A DNA stretch of 64,000 bases from JBBDXS01 sp964418365 (lineage in GTDB: Bacteria > Chloroflexota > Dehalococcoidia > DSTF01 > RBG-16-68-14): the NCBI GenBank assembly GCA_964418365.1, contig CAYQLM010000001.1, positions 1 to 64,000 of the forward strand. The letters run 5' to 3'. Of this stretch, positions 1-7,656 are shown piece after piece. A model generated the notes under the pieces. It saw only the letters and a program-made list of their open reading frames with translations, was not told the DNA's origin and made no database searches. The translations under genes were made by a program, and so were the position numbers. Each line of letters starts with the position of its first letter. Position 1 is the stretch's first letter.

Positions 1-542
1 GTCGCGAAATACCGCGCGATGATGTGCCGGTCGGCCTCGAACGCCATCTCCGGCAGCGAGTCTCCCGAGGCGAACCACTGGACGTGCTCGATGTCGTCAC
101 CCGCAGCGAGCTGGCCGCCCACCTGGCGCGCGAGCAGCACGGCGACCATTGTGTGGATGCTGGGAGCGAGGAAGTTCGAGACGACGCTAAGGATAGCGGT
201 GATCTCGACGACGAACCCGGTTTCTTCGCGGACCTCGCGTAGGGCGGCGGTGAGGTAGTCCTCGTCGTACTCGATGTAACCGCAGGGCAGGCACCACTTC
301 CCGCCTTCGAACGCGCTGGCGCGCCGCCGGCAGAGGACAACGCGATCGCCGTCGACGACGAGGACGGAAACACCAGGCGCGGCGTTGCGGTAGCGGACGA
401 AGCCGCATGACGGGCAGTTGCGACGTATCGCGCCGTCGACATCCGGCCTATCGATGAGGGCCGTGCCGCAGGCGAGGCAGAAGTTCGCCTGCTCTCCGCC
501 GTCGACCAGCTCGTACGCCGTGAAGACCTGCTTCGGCTCCAT
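1..542 (-). CDS. Nudix hydrolase with N-terminal zinc ribbon (partial, runs off left edge)
   Basis: Reading leftwards from an ATG at 542 gives about 180 residues with no stop before the window edge, so the C-terminus is missing. A zinc ribbon (CLAC near residue 23, CPSC near 44) precedes a full Nudix box, GX5EX7REVREETGF, near residues 80-103. The box binds the divalent metal used to cleave nucleoside diphosphates linked to another moiety. The zinc ribbon plus Nudix layout is that of NADH pyrophosphatase-like and related ADP-ribose pyrophosphatase proteins; the substrate cannot be told from sequence. The start lies just upstream (on the plus map, to the right) of the endonuclease IV stop, with about 22 bases between them, so it may be the last gene of that minus-strand unit. 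Confidence 0.88.
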   Translation of the reverse strand, partial: MEPKQVFTAYELVDGGEQANFCLACGTALIDRPDVDGAIRRNCPSCGFVRYRNAAPGVSVLVVDGDRVVLCRRRASAFEGGKWCLPCGYIEYDEDYLTAALREVREETGFVVEITAILSVVSNFLAPSIHTMVAVLLARQVGGQLAAGDDIEHVQWFASGDSLPEMAFEADRHIIARYFA

Positions 543-564
543 GCGGTTACCCAGCGGCCGGCGG

Positions 565-1419
565 CTAGCCGGCGCCGACCTTCGCGCGGATCTCCTTGAG
601 GATGTCGACGTTGCGCTTGTCCGGCCCCTGGTCCTCGAAGCCGGGCACCTCGAGCAAGAACGGCACATCGCGGAACGCCTGGTGGCGCATGATCGTCTCG
701 AACCCGTTGATGCCGATGTGCCCTTCGCCGATGTTGTCGTGCCGGTCGCGGCCGCCGCCGAGCGGGATCTTGCTGTCGTTCGCGTGCACGGCGACGAGGT
801 TCGCCAGGCCGATCTCCTTGTCGAACTCCTCCATCGCCGCGTCGAGGCCGTCCTTGGTGGCCAGGTCGTAGCCGGACGCGTAGGCGTGCTCCGTGTCGAC
901 GCAGACCTTCACGCGCTTGCTCTTCGTCGCCTTCATGATCGCGCCGAGCTCGCTGAACTTGGAGCCGATGGTGTCGCCGCTGCCGGCGCTGTTCTCGAGG
1001 ATGATCCAGACGTCGTCCGGCGTGTCCTTGAGGCAGGCATTCACCGCGCCGACGATCTGCGCCTTCACTTGATCGAACCCGCTGCCCTTGTGCGACCCGA
1101 CGTGGAAGATGACGCCCTTCGCGCCGATGGCTGATGCCAGGCGCAGGTCGCCGGAGAGCGCCTCCGTCGACTTGTCGAGCTGCCCCGGCGTTGCTGTCGC
1201 GAGGTTGATGAGATAGACGCCGTGGATGAAGACCGGCTCGATGCCGGTCTCCTTCGTTTTCGCTTTGAACGCCGCGCATTCGTCGGGTCGAATGATGCGC
1301 CGCTTCCACACCTGCGGCGGCGCGCCGAAGATCTGGATCGTCTCCGCGCCGATCGCCGCCGCGCGCTCGAACGCGGTGACGAGGCCGCCCGATGAGCCAA
1401 CGTGCGCACCGACCTTCAT
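565..1419 (-). CDS. nfo: Deoxyribonuclease IV (AP endonuclease, EndoIV family)
   Basis: A 284-residue protein of usual EndoIV length. It cleaves the DNA backbone 5' to abasic sites in base-excision repair. Visible family signatures are the N-terminal KVGAHVGSSGG, FHVGSHKGSG, an ENSAGSG segment, CVDTEHAYASGYD, and the zinc-ligand region HANDSK followed by GGGRDRHDNIGEGHIG, ending near LEVPG. These are the trinuclear zinc-site regions of the TIM barrel. The start at 1419 is chosen because the family begins at MKVGAHVG; the frame stays open further upstream but that part reads as an antisense shadow of the neighbouring gene. Its ATG overlaps the stop of the HMA gene (ATGA), indicating translational coupling. 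Confidence 0.95.
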   Translation of the reverse strand: MKVGAHVGSSGGLVTAFERAAAIGAETIQIFGAPPQVWKRRIIRPDECAAFKAKTKETGIEPVFIHGVYLINLATATPGQLDKSTEALSGDLRLASAIGAKGVIFHVGSHKGSGFDQVKAQIVGAVNACLKDTPDDVWIILENSAGSGDTIGSKFSELGAIMKATKSKRVKVCVDTEHAYASGYDLATKDGLDAAMEEFDKEIGLANLVAVHANDSKIPLGGGRDRHDNIGEGHIGINGFETIMRHQAFRDVPFLLEVPGFEDQGPDKRNVDILKEIRAKVGAG

Positions 1420-1754
1420 GCCGTGATCGAACGATGGGCCCGGCCGCCCGCGAGGCGAACCAGCAGCCGGCGTACGGGGCGCAGCAGCACGGCGCCCTCG
1501 ACGGCTTGGACGAGCGCGTCCGGCGACGCCTCGCCGGCGTTGTAGATGACGCACGCCTCGCCGCTGTCGAGATCGACGCGGGCGCTCTCGACGCCTTCGA
1601 CAGCGCGCAGGTGCCGCTCGACGTTCGCTGCGCAGGCGGAGCAGACGAGCCCTTCGATCTGCAGGGTCGCGGTCGATTGGCCGTTCTCCTCGCGGACGCT
1701 GGCGACGGTCGCCTTTGGCTCAGAAAGCGCTCGATGGGGGATGAGGCGGAACAT
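1416..1754 (-). CDS. Heavy-metal-associated (HMA) domain protein
   Basis: A 112-residue protein with one HMA fold of about 65 residues. The metal site is GLVCSACAANVERHL (Cys38 and Cys41), a variant of the usual GMTCxxC. Such domains carry Cu(I) or other soft metals as chaperones or as the N-terminus of P-type ATPases; no ATPase follows here. The basic C-terminal tail (RPVRRLLVRLAGGRAHR) has no assigned role. It is coupled to nfo through an ATGA overlap. A TATACT box on the same strand lies only 7 bases before the ATG, which would give a nearly leaderless transcript. The start is moderately certain because no clear Shine-Dalgarno is visible. Confidence 0.75.
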   Translation of the reverse strand: MFRLIPHRALSEPKATVASVREENGQSTATLQIEGLVCSACAANVERHLRAVEGVESARVDLDSGEACVIYNAGEASPDALVQAVEGAVLLRPVRRLLVRLAGGRAHRSITA

Positions 1755-1761
1755 CGGTGGT

Positions 1762-1786
1762 AGTATAGCGCGGCTCCGTTTATACT
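1762..1786. promoter_or_regulatory. Divergent promoter region with two back-to-back -10 boxes
   Basis: Two TATACT hexamers face away from each other: minus-strand TATACT at 1767-1762 (toward HMA/nfo) and plus-strand TATACT at 1781-1786 (toward the MOSC gene at 1823). Neither has a good -35 element, so this rests on the -10 match and the divergent gene layout only. Confidence 0.4.
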
Positions 1787-1822
1787 CTAGCCAATCACGC
1801 ATCGATACGAGGAGCCAGCGCC

Positions 1823-2299
1823 ATGTGGAAGGGAAGCGTCGTCGCGATCAGTATCACGGGAAACGCCGCCCAGCCGATGCGATCGGTTGGCGAGGCGAAG
1901 GCCGTCGCGGGACAGGGGCTGGAGGGTGACCGCTACTACAGTAAGCAAGGTACCTTCACAGATAACCCGAACACGACGGGGCGTCAAGTCACGCTGATCG
2001 AGTCGGAGGCGATCCAGGCCCTGGAACGCGATTACGGCGTGAAGATCGAAGCGACCGCTGCCCGGCGGAACATCGTGACGCGCGGCGTGCCGCTCAACCA
2101 CCTCGTCGGCCAGGAGTTCCGCGTCGGGCAGGTGCGTATGCGCGGCGTGCGCTTGGACGAGCCATGCAAACACATGGCGGCGCTGGTCAACGAGGAGATG
2201 AAGGACAAGATCAGACTCGGCCTCATGCACCGCGGCGGCCTGCGCGCCGACATCCTGAACGACGGCACGATCCGCGTCGGCGACGCGATCGAGGGCTGA
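1823..2299 (+). CDS. MOSC domain protein
   Basis: A 158-residue stand-alone MOSC domain. The family binds sulfur or the molybdenum cofactor; members include YiiM-like proteins and the C-terminal domain of Moco sulfurase. Seen here are the GLEGDRYY segment near residue 32, the VTLIESEAIQ strand-helix, the NIVTRGVPLNHLVG segment and the conserved cysteine in EPCKHM near residue 114, which is the predicted sulfur carrier. The length fits the short single-domain class. No molybdoenzyme gene is nearby, so the partner is unknown. It is followed after 18 bases by the DNA methyltransferase. Confidence 0.88.
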   Translation: MWKGSVVAISITGNAAQPMRSVGEAKAVAGQGLEGDRYYSKQGTFTDNPNTTGRQVTLIESEAIQALERDYGVKIEATAARRNIVTRGVPLNHLVGQEFRVGQVRMRGVRLDEPCKHMAALVNEEMKDKIRLGLMHRGGLRADILNDGTIRVGDAIEG

Positions 2300-2317
2300 C
2301 GCCGGCAGCCGCGCTAC

Positions 2318-3211
2318 ATGAACAAGGTCTACTTCGGCGACAACCTCGAGGTGATGCGAGCGCTTCCCTCGGGCTCGATCGCGCTCGTCTACGCCGATCC
2401 GCCTTTCAACACCGGCAAGGTGCAGCGCCGCACGTCGCTGCGCACGGTGCGCAGCGATGACGGCGATCGCACCGGCTTTGGCGGCCAGCGTTATGCCACC
2501 GAGCGTATCGCGTCGATCGGCTACCGCGATCTGCACGACGACTACCTCGGCTTCCTGGAGCCGCGACTGCGCGAGGTGCACCGGCTGCTGGCGGCGAACG
2601 GGACGCTGTACTTCCACATCGACTACCGCGAGGTGCACTACTGCCGGCTGCTGCTCGACGACATCTTCGGGCGCGAATGCTTCCTGAACGAGATCATCTG
2701 GGCCTACGACTACGGTGGCCGGCCGCGCAACCGCTGGCCGGCGAAGCACGACAACATCCTCGTGTACGTGAAGGACCCCGAGAACTACGTCTTCAACTAC
2801 GAGGAGATCGAGCGCATACCGTACATGGCGCCGGGGCTCGTCGGGCCGGAGAAGGCGGCGCGTGGCAAGCTGCCGACCGACGTCTGGTGGCACACGATCG
2901 TCGGCACGAACAGCAAAGAGAAGACCGGCTACCCGACGCAGAAGCCGCTCGCGATCCTCAAGCGCATCGTGCAGGCGTCGTCGCTATCGGACGGCGTCGT
3001 GCTCGACCCATTCGCCGGCAGTGGCACGGCGGGTGAGGCAGCGCACGCGCTCGGCCGGCGCTTTATCATGATCGATAGCTCGCCGGAGGCGGTCGAGGTG
3101 ATGGCTAAGAGATTCGACTCGATCGAACAGCTTGGATTCTTTGGCCTGCCAATATCGGACATTGAGGTGGCAGCGAAGGCAGAGGCCGTGCAGGAATTGG
3201 ATGTACGGTAG
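2318..3211 (+). CDS. Site-specific DNA methyltransferase (N6-adenine or N4-cytosine)
   Basis: A 297-residue amino-methyltransferase. The catalytic motif IV (ADPPFNTGK, residues 26-34) lies near the N-terminus and the SAM-binding motif I (LDPFAGSGTAGEA) near residues 229-240. This catalytic-before-SAM order is that of the beta-group enzymes. The region between motifs contains YFHIDYREVHY and the WAYDYGGRPRNRWPAKHDNIL stretch typical of DNA_methylase_N4_N6 proteins. It protects or marks DNA; the recognised site cannot be read from sequence. The next gene starts 5 bases downstream and may be a restriction partner. No strong Shine-Dalgarno precedes the ATG. Confidence 0.92.
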   Translation: MNKVYFGDNLEVMRALPSGSIALVYADPPFNTGKVQRRTSLRTVRSDDGDRTGFGGQRYATERIASIGYRDLHDDYLGFLEPRLREVHRLLAANGTLYFHIDYREVHYCRLLLDDIFGRECFLNEIIWAYDYGGRPRNRWPAKHDNILVYVKDPENYVFNYEEIERIPYMAPGLVGPEKAARGKLPTDVWWHTIVGTNSKEKTGYPTQKPLAILKRIVQASSLSDGVVLDPFAGSGTAGEAAHALGRRFIMIDSSPEAVEVMAKRFDSIEQLGFFGLPISDIEVAAKAEAVQELDVR

Positions 3212-3216
3212 CGGCT

Positions 3217-3726
3217 ATGGCGAGTGAAGTAAGTGACTTGATAGGCTGCTTCAATAGCGTAATGCGGGAATTATCTCCCCCTCGGAACTCTTGGCAGGAA
3301 AGCCCCTTTGTTAGCATCTTGGAAAGGTCGCCAGCAACGAAGGGTGCGCTGGGTAGGCGACTAGTCGTCGACTTCTTCGGATCTAAGGGAGTAAGTCTCG
3401 AACCGGCTGGACGCTTTACCTTCGCCACTCGTAACGGATGCCGGTGCGTAGTCAAGTTGTCCCTGCTGTGGGAGAACGGAATGTATCGGTTCGAGCAAAT
3501 ACGAGACAGAGAATATGAGAGAGTAGTCTGTCTAGGACTCTCTCCCCGAACCGCGCACTGCTGGATTGTTCCCAAGGGGATCGTATTGAGGAATGGAACG
3601 CCTCAGCATGGCCGGGAAACATGGTGGTTTGCATGCGATCCGGCCGCGCCGCCAAGGTGGCTTACTCCTTATGGAGGCACGCTTAGTTCAGCCCTGGGTG
3701 TCTTGAGAGAGGCGGCGCATGGCTGA
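3217..3726 (+). CDS. Uncharacterised protein, candidate restriction endonuclease partner of the methyltransferase
   Basis: A 169-residue protein that I do not firmly recognise. It starts 5 bases after the methyltransferase and overlaps the Rieske gene by 8 bases. The centre reads RLVVDFFGS (about residue 48), then CRCVVKLSLLWENG (about 76) and YRFEQIRD, ERVVCLGLSP, AHCWIVPK. This resembles, from memory, small nucleases encoded beside such methyltransferases in which an xVEIKxSTLWE-type strand gives a PD-(D/E)XK site. Here the acidic residue of that strand appears to be Val, so the enzyme may be divergent or inactive. Its base composition is visibly less GC-rich than the flanking genes, which suggests recent transfer. 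Confidence 0.55.
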   Translation: MASEVSDLIGCFNSVMRELSPPRNSWQESPFVSILERSPATKGALGRRLVVDFFGSKGVSLEPAGRFTFATRNGCRCVVKLSLLWENGMYRFEQIRDREYERVVCLGLSPRTAHCWIVPKGIVLRNGTPQHGRETWWFACDPAAPPRWLTPYGGTLSSALGVLREAAHG

Positions 3727-4030
3727 GTTTCGCACCGTTGCCAAAGCGCTGGAGGTGCCGGCCGGCTCGCTCAAGCACGTCGAGCTGGAGGACGGCGGCC
3801 AGGTCTGCGTCGCCAACGTCGACGGCACGTTCTACGCGATGAACGGCGAGTGCAGCCACATGGGCGGCCCGCTGGGCGAGGGCGAGCTGGACGGCACGAC
3901 GGTCACCTGCCCCTGGCACAGCGCGGAGTACGACGTGACGACGGGCAAGATGCTCAGCCCGCCGGCGGAGAGTGACCAGGCCGTCTACGACGTGCGGGTC
4001 GAAGGCGATGACGTACAGGTGGCGGTCTAG
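3719..4030 (+). CDS. Rieske-type [2Fe-2S] ferredoxin
   Basis: A 103-residue soluble Rieske domain. Cluster ligands are clear: C45-S-H47 in CSHMGGPLGEG and C64-P-W-H67 in CPWHSAEYDV. Proteins of this size act as electron carriers to Rieske oxygenases or as the small subunit of NAD(P)H nitrite reductase (NirD-like); none of those partners is visible nearby. No signal peptide or membrane segment is present, so it is cytoplasmic. The ATG overlaps the end of the preceding gene by 8 bases. Confidence 0.92.
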   Translation: MAEFRTVAKALEVPAGSLKHVELEDGGQVCVANVDGTFYAMNGECSHMGGPLGEGELDGTTVTCPWHSAEYDVTTGKMLSPPAESDQAVYDVRVEGDDVQVAV

Positions 4031-4038
4031 CAAGCCCG

Positions 4039-4593
4039 ATGACACGCGCAGTACTGCTCGCCGCCCTGCTTGCGGTGGTGACGTCGTCTAGCGGCATTGC
4101 CCAACAACGCACGCCGGGGCCTGACGTTGCGCCAACTGGTGAGTTCACCGCGGCACCGCCTGCCGGTCCAATCGGGACAGTGGTGACCTTAACCGGTCAT
4201 CTCGATCAACCCATCAGTTGGATCCGGCTATATTGCACGTATCCGTCGGACCCGCTCACGCAAAGCGGTGAAGCTCTTCGGGATGTTTACCCATCCCAGC
4301 CCGCACCGGACTTCTCCGTCCAGTTCGAGATCCCGGCGGAGTTGTTGGTGCGTCAAGCTAGACCGGGAGAGCCAGCGGCAGTCGAACCCCGTCCGGACTT
4401 TCGCTGCGAGTTTCGCGCGATCTCCTGGCACCAGTTGCTCTACATTTCGGCCCCATTCAGCATCACGGCGGAATTGCCGGCAACGGGGTCGGGGCCTCCA
4501 TCTGACATAAGCCTGGTTCCCGCGCTCGCCCTGCTCCTCGGCGGACTACTCACGATGGGTGGGGCTCTAGGCCTGCGGAAGCTGGGTTTCTAG
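4039..4593 (+). CDS. Secreted protein with C-terminal LPATG sorting-like signal
   Basis: A 184-residue protein of unknown function. It has an N-terminal signal peptide (residues 1-21, ending near GIAQQ), an exported middle domain of about 120 residues that looks beta-rich with two cysteines (C67, C123), and a tripartite C-terminus: LPATG at 146-150, a hydrophobic stretch at about 157-178 and a short basic end (RKLGF). That layout matches the sortase cell-wall sorting signal. No sortase lies in the window, so anchoring is an inference; a plain C-terminal membrane anchor is the alternative. It ends immediately before the promoter of the SAM riboswitch operon. Confidence 0.7.
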   Translation: MTRAVLLAALLAVVTSSSGIAQQRTPGPDVAPTGEFTAAPPAGPIGTVVTLTGHLDQPISWIRLYCTYPSDPLTQSGEALRDVYPSQPAPDFSVQFEIPAELLVRQARPGEPAAVEPRPDFRCEFRAISWHQLLYISAPFSITAELPATGSGPPSDISLVPALALLLGGLLTMGGALGLRKLGF

Positions 4594-4594
4594 C

Positions 4595-4623
4595 TTGACC
4601 TCATATCGCGAGTGACGTACACT
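4595..4623 (+). promoter_or_regulatory. Promoter of the SAM-riboswitch operon
   Basis: TTGACC (4595-4600), a 17-base spacer and TACACT (4618-4623) make a good sigma70-type promoter. Its predicted transcription start is about 20 bases before the riboswitch P1 stem. Confidence 0.75.
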
Positions 4624-4650
4624 ACCGCCGACAACTGAATACGGCTTACA

Positions 4651-4759
4651 CTCATCCAGAGTGGTGGAGGGAACGGCCCGAAGAAGCCCGGCAACCAGGC
4701 CCGCCCTAAACGGGCCAGGTGCCAACTCCGACCCTCGCGGAAGGCGGGGGACAGATGAG
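4651..4759 (+). ncRNA. SAM-I (S-box) riboswitch
   Basis: The P1 stem pairs CTCATC (4651-4656) with GATGAG (4754-4759). Between them are the S-box hallmarks in order: AGAGTGGTGGAGGGA, a GGCCCGAAGAAGCCCGGCAACC block with the kink-turn region, and GGTGCCAA followed by the P4 hairpin. SAM binding normally stabilises P1 and lets the downstream terminator form. The element leads mtnA and a long overlapping gene run that includes ahcY and metK, which fits SAM feedback. Confidence 0.95.
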
Positions 4760-4778
4760 AGTAGAGTGCGGTTTCGCG

Positions 4779-4810
4779 CGACTTCTCAACACCACGGGAA
4801 GTCGTTTTTT
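4779..4810 (+). terminator. Riboswitch expression-platform terminator
   Basis: CGACTTC (4779-4785) pairs with GAAGTCG (4798-4804) around a 12-base loop, followed directly by six Ts (4805-4810). It lies 19 bases after the SAM aptamer and 23 before the mtnA ATG, the usual place for a SAM-dependent intrinsic terminator. Confidence 0.88.
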
Positions 4811-4833
4811 ATGGCGAACGCAACAGAACACAC

Positions 4834-5883
4834 ATGCTAAGTCCCATCGAATGGTCAGACGGCAAGCTCCGGCTGCTGGATCAGACCCGGCTGCCCGATG
4901 CCGAGGTCTGGCTCGACATAACCACGGCCGACCAGATCGCCGAGGCGATCCGCACCCTTCGCGTGCGCGGGGCGCCGCTGATCGGCATCGCGGCGGCGTA
5001 CGGGCTCGCCCTGGCCGCAGAGAGCAGCGTGGCCGAATCGCCCCGCCAGCTCCTCATCGAGTTGCGCCGCGCGGCGCAAGAGCTGTCCGCGACGCGGCCA
5101 ACGGCCGTCAACCTCTCGTGGGCACTCGGGCGGGTGCTGGAGGCAGCGCAGGATGCGCCTGATGTGCCGTCGATGCGCGCCGCTGTGCTCGAGGAAGCGC
5201 GGCGCATCCACGAAGAGCAGATCGATGCCGACCGGCGTCTCGGCCGCGCGGGCGCGGAGCTGCTGCCCGATCCGGCGGTCGTGCTCACGCATTGCAACAC
5301 CGGGGCGCTCGCGACGGGCGGCACGGGCACGGCGCTCGGCGTCGTGCGAGCCGCCGTCGAGCAGCGCAAGCGCGTGCGCGTCATCGCGACGGAGACGAGG
5401 CCGCTGCTGCAGGGCGCGCGACTCACGGCCTGGGAGCTGGCGCGCGACGGCATCGATTGCACGTTGATCGTCGATGGTGCGGCGGGCGCGATCATGCGCC
5501 GCGGGGACATCGACGCCGTGATCGTGGGCGCGGACCGCATCGCGGCGAACGGCGACACGGCGAACAAGATCGGCACGTACCCGCTGGCGCTGCTCGCGCG
5601 CGAGCATGGGGTGCCCTTCTACGTCGCGGCGCCGGCGAGCAGCATCGACCTGTCGCTGCCCGCGGGTGACGACATCCCGATCGAGGAGCGTTCGCCGGAC
5701 GAGGTGACGTCGATCGGCGGACAGCCCAGCGCGCCGCCGGGCGTCGCCGCGGCGAACCCGGCGTTCGATGTAACGCCGCACCGGCTAATTACAGCGATCG
5801 TCACCGAGCGCGGCGTCGCGCGGCCGCCGTACGTTGAGACGTTGCAGCGCGCGCAGGAAGCCACCGTGGGAGGGGCGCGGTGA
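4834..5883 (+). CDS. mtnA: S-methyl-5-thioribose-1-phosphate isomerase
   Basis: A 349-residue enzyme that isomerises methylthioribose-1-phosphate to methylthioribulose-1-phosphate in methionine salvage. It matches the eIF2B-like MtnA family: TLRVRGAPLIGIAAAYG near residues 43-59, RPTAVNLSWALGR near 90, the cysteine segment THCNTGALATGGTGTALG near 153-170, DRIAANGDTANKIGTY with its conserved aspartate near 233-248, and PIEERSPDEV near 280. It is the first gene behind the SAM riboswitch. Its stop overlaps the GTG start of mtnP (GTGA). The ATG at 4834 is the only sensible start, although the Shine-Dalgarno is weak. Confidence 0.95.
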   Translation: MLSPIEWSDGKLRLLDQTRLPDAEVWLDITTADQIAEAIRTLRVRGAPLIGIAAAYGLALAAESSVAESPRQLLIELRRAAQELSATRPTAVNLSWALGRVLEAAQDAPDVPSMRAAVLEEARRIHEEQIDADRRLGRAGAELLPDPAVVLTHCNTGALATGGTGTALGVVRAAVEQRKRVRVIATETRPLLQGARLTAWELARDGIDCTLIVDGAAGAIMRRGDIDAVIVGADRIAANGDTANKIGTYPLALLAREHGVPFYVAAPASSIDLSLPAGDDIPIEERSPDEVTSIGGQPSAPPGVAAANPAFDVTPHRLITAIVTERGVARPPYVETLQRAQEATVGGAR

Positions 5884-6770
5884 CGAGCGCGAAGGTGGGT
5901 GTGATCGGCGGGTCCGGCTTCTACCAGATGGACGGCATCTCGAACGTCGAGGAGCTGCGCATCGAGACGCCTTTCGGCGCGCCGAGCGACGCGATCTACG
6001 CGGGCGAGCTGGAGGGCGTGCGCGTCGCGTTTCTGGCGCGCCACGGCGTCGGGCACCGCATCATCCCGTCCGAGGTGCCGATGCGCGCGAACATCTGGGC
6101 GCTCAAGTCGCTCGGCGTCGAGCGGATCATCGCTGTGAATGCCGTCGGCAGCATGCGGGAGGAGATGGCGCCTGGGCACATCGTGGTGCCGGACCAGCTC
6201 ATCGACCGCACGCGCGCGCGGCCGAGCACGTTCTTCGGGCGCGGGCTCGTCGCCCACATCGCGTTCGACCAGCCGTTCTGCCCGCAGCTCCGGCCGCTGC
6301 TCGTCGAATCGGCGCGCGCGGCGGGCGCGACGGCGCACGAGAGCGGCACCTACGTCGCGGTCGAAGGCCCCGCCTTCTCGACGAAGGCAGAGACGGGGCT
6401 GTACCGCTCGTGGGGCATCTCGATCATCGGCATGACTACCATCCCCGAGGCGCTGCTCGCGCGCGAGGCGGAGATCTGCTACGCCACGCTGGCGTTCGTG
6501 ACCGACTACGACACCTGGCACGACGAGCATGAGCCTGTTTCCGCGGACGTGATCATCAAGATGATCATCGAAACCGTCGCGACCGCGAGAGAGACGATCC
6601 GCACGGCGCTGCGCCGGCTGCCGGCCGAACGCGAGTGCGCCTGCGGCGACACGCTCGCGAAGGCGCTGATCACGCCGGCGGAGCTTGTGCCCGAAGAGAC
6701 CAAGCGCGACCTGGCGCCGATCCTCGAGAAGTACCTGCCTGTTGGCGCGGGGGCCTGGCATGGCCGATAG
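5880..6770 (+). CDS. mtnP: 5'-methylthioadenosine phosphorylase
   Basis: A 296-residue purine-nucleoside-phosphorylase-fold enzyme that splits methylthioadenosine into adenine and methylthioribose-1-phosphate, the MtnA substrate. Diagnostic segments are VGVIGGSGFYQMDG at the N-terminus, LARHGVGHRIIPSEVPMRANIWALKSLG with its phosphate-site arginine and histidines, NAVGSMREEM, VEGPAFSTKAE, and IGMTTIPEA followed by TDYDTW, which carry the base-binding residues. It starts with GTG overlapping the mtnA stop. Its 3' end overlaps the next gene by 11 bases. The assignment to MTA rather than inosine or guanosine rests on the MtnA neighbour and overall similarity. Confidence 0.93.
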   Translation: MTSAKVGVIGGSGFYQMDGISNVEELRIETPFGAPSDAIYAGELEGVRVAFLARHGVGHRIIPSEVPMRANIWALKSLGVERIIAVNAVGSMREEMAPGHIVVPDQLIDRTRARPSTFFGRGLVAHIAFDQPFCPQLRPLLVESARAAGATAHESGTYVAVEGPAFSTKAETGLYRSWGISIIGMTTIPEALLAREAEICYATLAFVTDYDTWHDEHEPVSADVIIKMIIETVATARETIRTALRRLPAERECACGDTLAKALITPAELVPEETKRDLAPILEKYLPVGAGAWHGR

Positions 6771-7656
6771 ACCGCTGCCGCGACAGATCGCCGCTCGGGC
6801 GCGGGTCGACTACCTGGCGCGGCCGCTCCGCGATATCGAGGAGATCCGGCGCATGCTAACGCCGCATCGCGCATACGCCGCGTATGCGCTCGGGCAGCTC
6901 CAGCCGGAGCTGTTCGCGCGCAGCGAATGGTGGCTCTCGCGCGGCGCGCAAGGCGAGGCGCTGCTGTTGCACTCGCGAGGCGGGCTGGGCAACGCGCTCT
7001 TCGCGCTCGGCACCGTCGATGCGCTGGAGGTGGCGCTCCGGCTGCACCCGGGGCCGCGCTACACGTTCCTCACCTGCCAGCTGCACCACCTGGCGACGGT
7101 GCTGCGCCACTTTCGTATGCCGGAGCACCAGGCTGTGCTGCGCATGCTCGTCGACCGCGAGACGTTTCGCGCGATCGACGGCGAAGTGCGCCGTCTCACG
7201 GGCCGGGACGTGCGCGAGCTCAACCGCCTCTATCGCGCCGACGGCACGCCGGCGTTCTACACGTCGCAGAACATCGACGACGCGGCCTACTACGGCGCGA
7301 TGGAGGACGGGCGCATCGTCGCCGTCGCGGGCACGCACGTCGTCTCGCAGATCGACGGCATCGGCGTCGCGGGTAACGTCTTCGTGCACCCGAAGCACCG
7401 AGGACTCGGCCTCGCGACGCGCGTGACGAGCGCCGTCACGCGCCATGTGCTCCAGAGCTGTCGCGAGGTCGTGCTCAGCGTCGACCCCGCGAACACGGGT
7501 GCCGTGCATGCCTACCAGCGGCTCGGCTATCGAGAGGTGGACCGGCTGATCGAGGCGGCTGCGACGCGGCGCGACGCCGGCGTCACAACCTGGCTGCGGC
7601 GCAGGCTTGCTGACTGGCGCGGCCGGCGCTATCGAGCGGAGTTGGTGCAGATATGA
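6760..7656 (+). CDS. GNAT-family N-acetyltransferase
   Basis: A 298-residue protein with a C-terminal GNAT domain. The acetyl-CoA pyrophosphate loop is VHPKHRGLGLATRVTSAV near residue 208, followed by the SVDPANTGAVHAYQRLGY segment typical of the family. The N-terminal 150 residues are a less conserved lobe with LFARSEWWL and the RYTFLTCQLHHL region. The start at 6760 overlaps mtnP by 11 bases; a longer reading is possible but would lie wholly within mtnP. The substrate is unknown. It sits in the SAM-riboswitch operon and ends with an ATGA overlap to the DJ-1 gene, so it is expected to be co-translated. Confidence 0.87.
   Translation: MADRPLPRQIAARARVDYLARPLRDIEEIRRMLTPHRAYAAYALGQLQPELFARSEWWLSRGAQGEALLLHSRGGLGNALFALGTVDALEVALRLHPGPRYTFLTCQLHHLATVLRHFRMPEHQAVLRMLVDRETFRAIDGEVRRLTGRDVRELNRLYRADGTPAFYTSQNIDDAAYYGAMEDGRIVAVAGTHVVSQIDGIGVAGNVFVHPKHRGLGLATRVTSAVTRHVLQSCREVVLSVDPANTGAVHAYQRLGYREVDRLIEAAATRRDAGVTTWLRRRLADWRGRRYRAELVQI

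Noticed and set aside
1787..2893. Minus-strand 368-residue open frame across the MOSC and methyltransferase genes
   Set aside because: High-GC antisense frame; it covers two genes with clear families and has no domain of its own.
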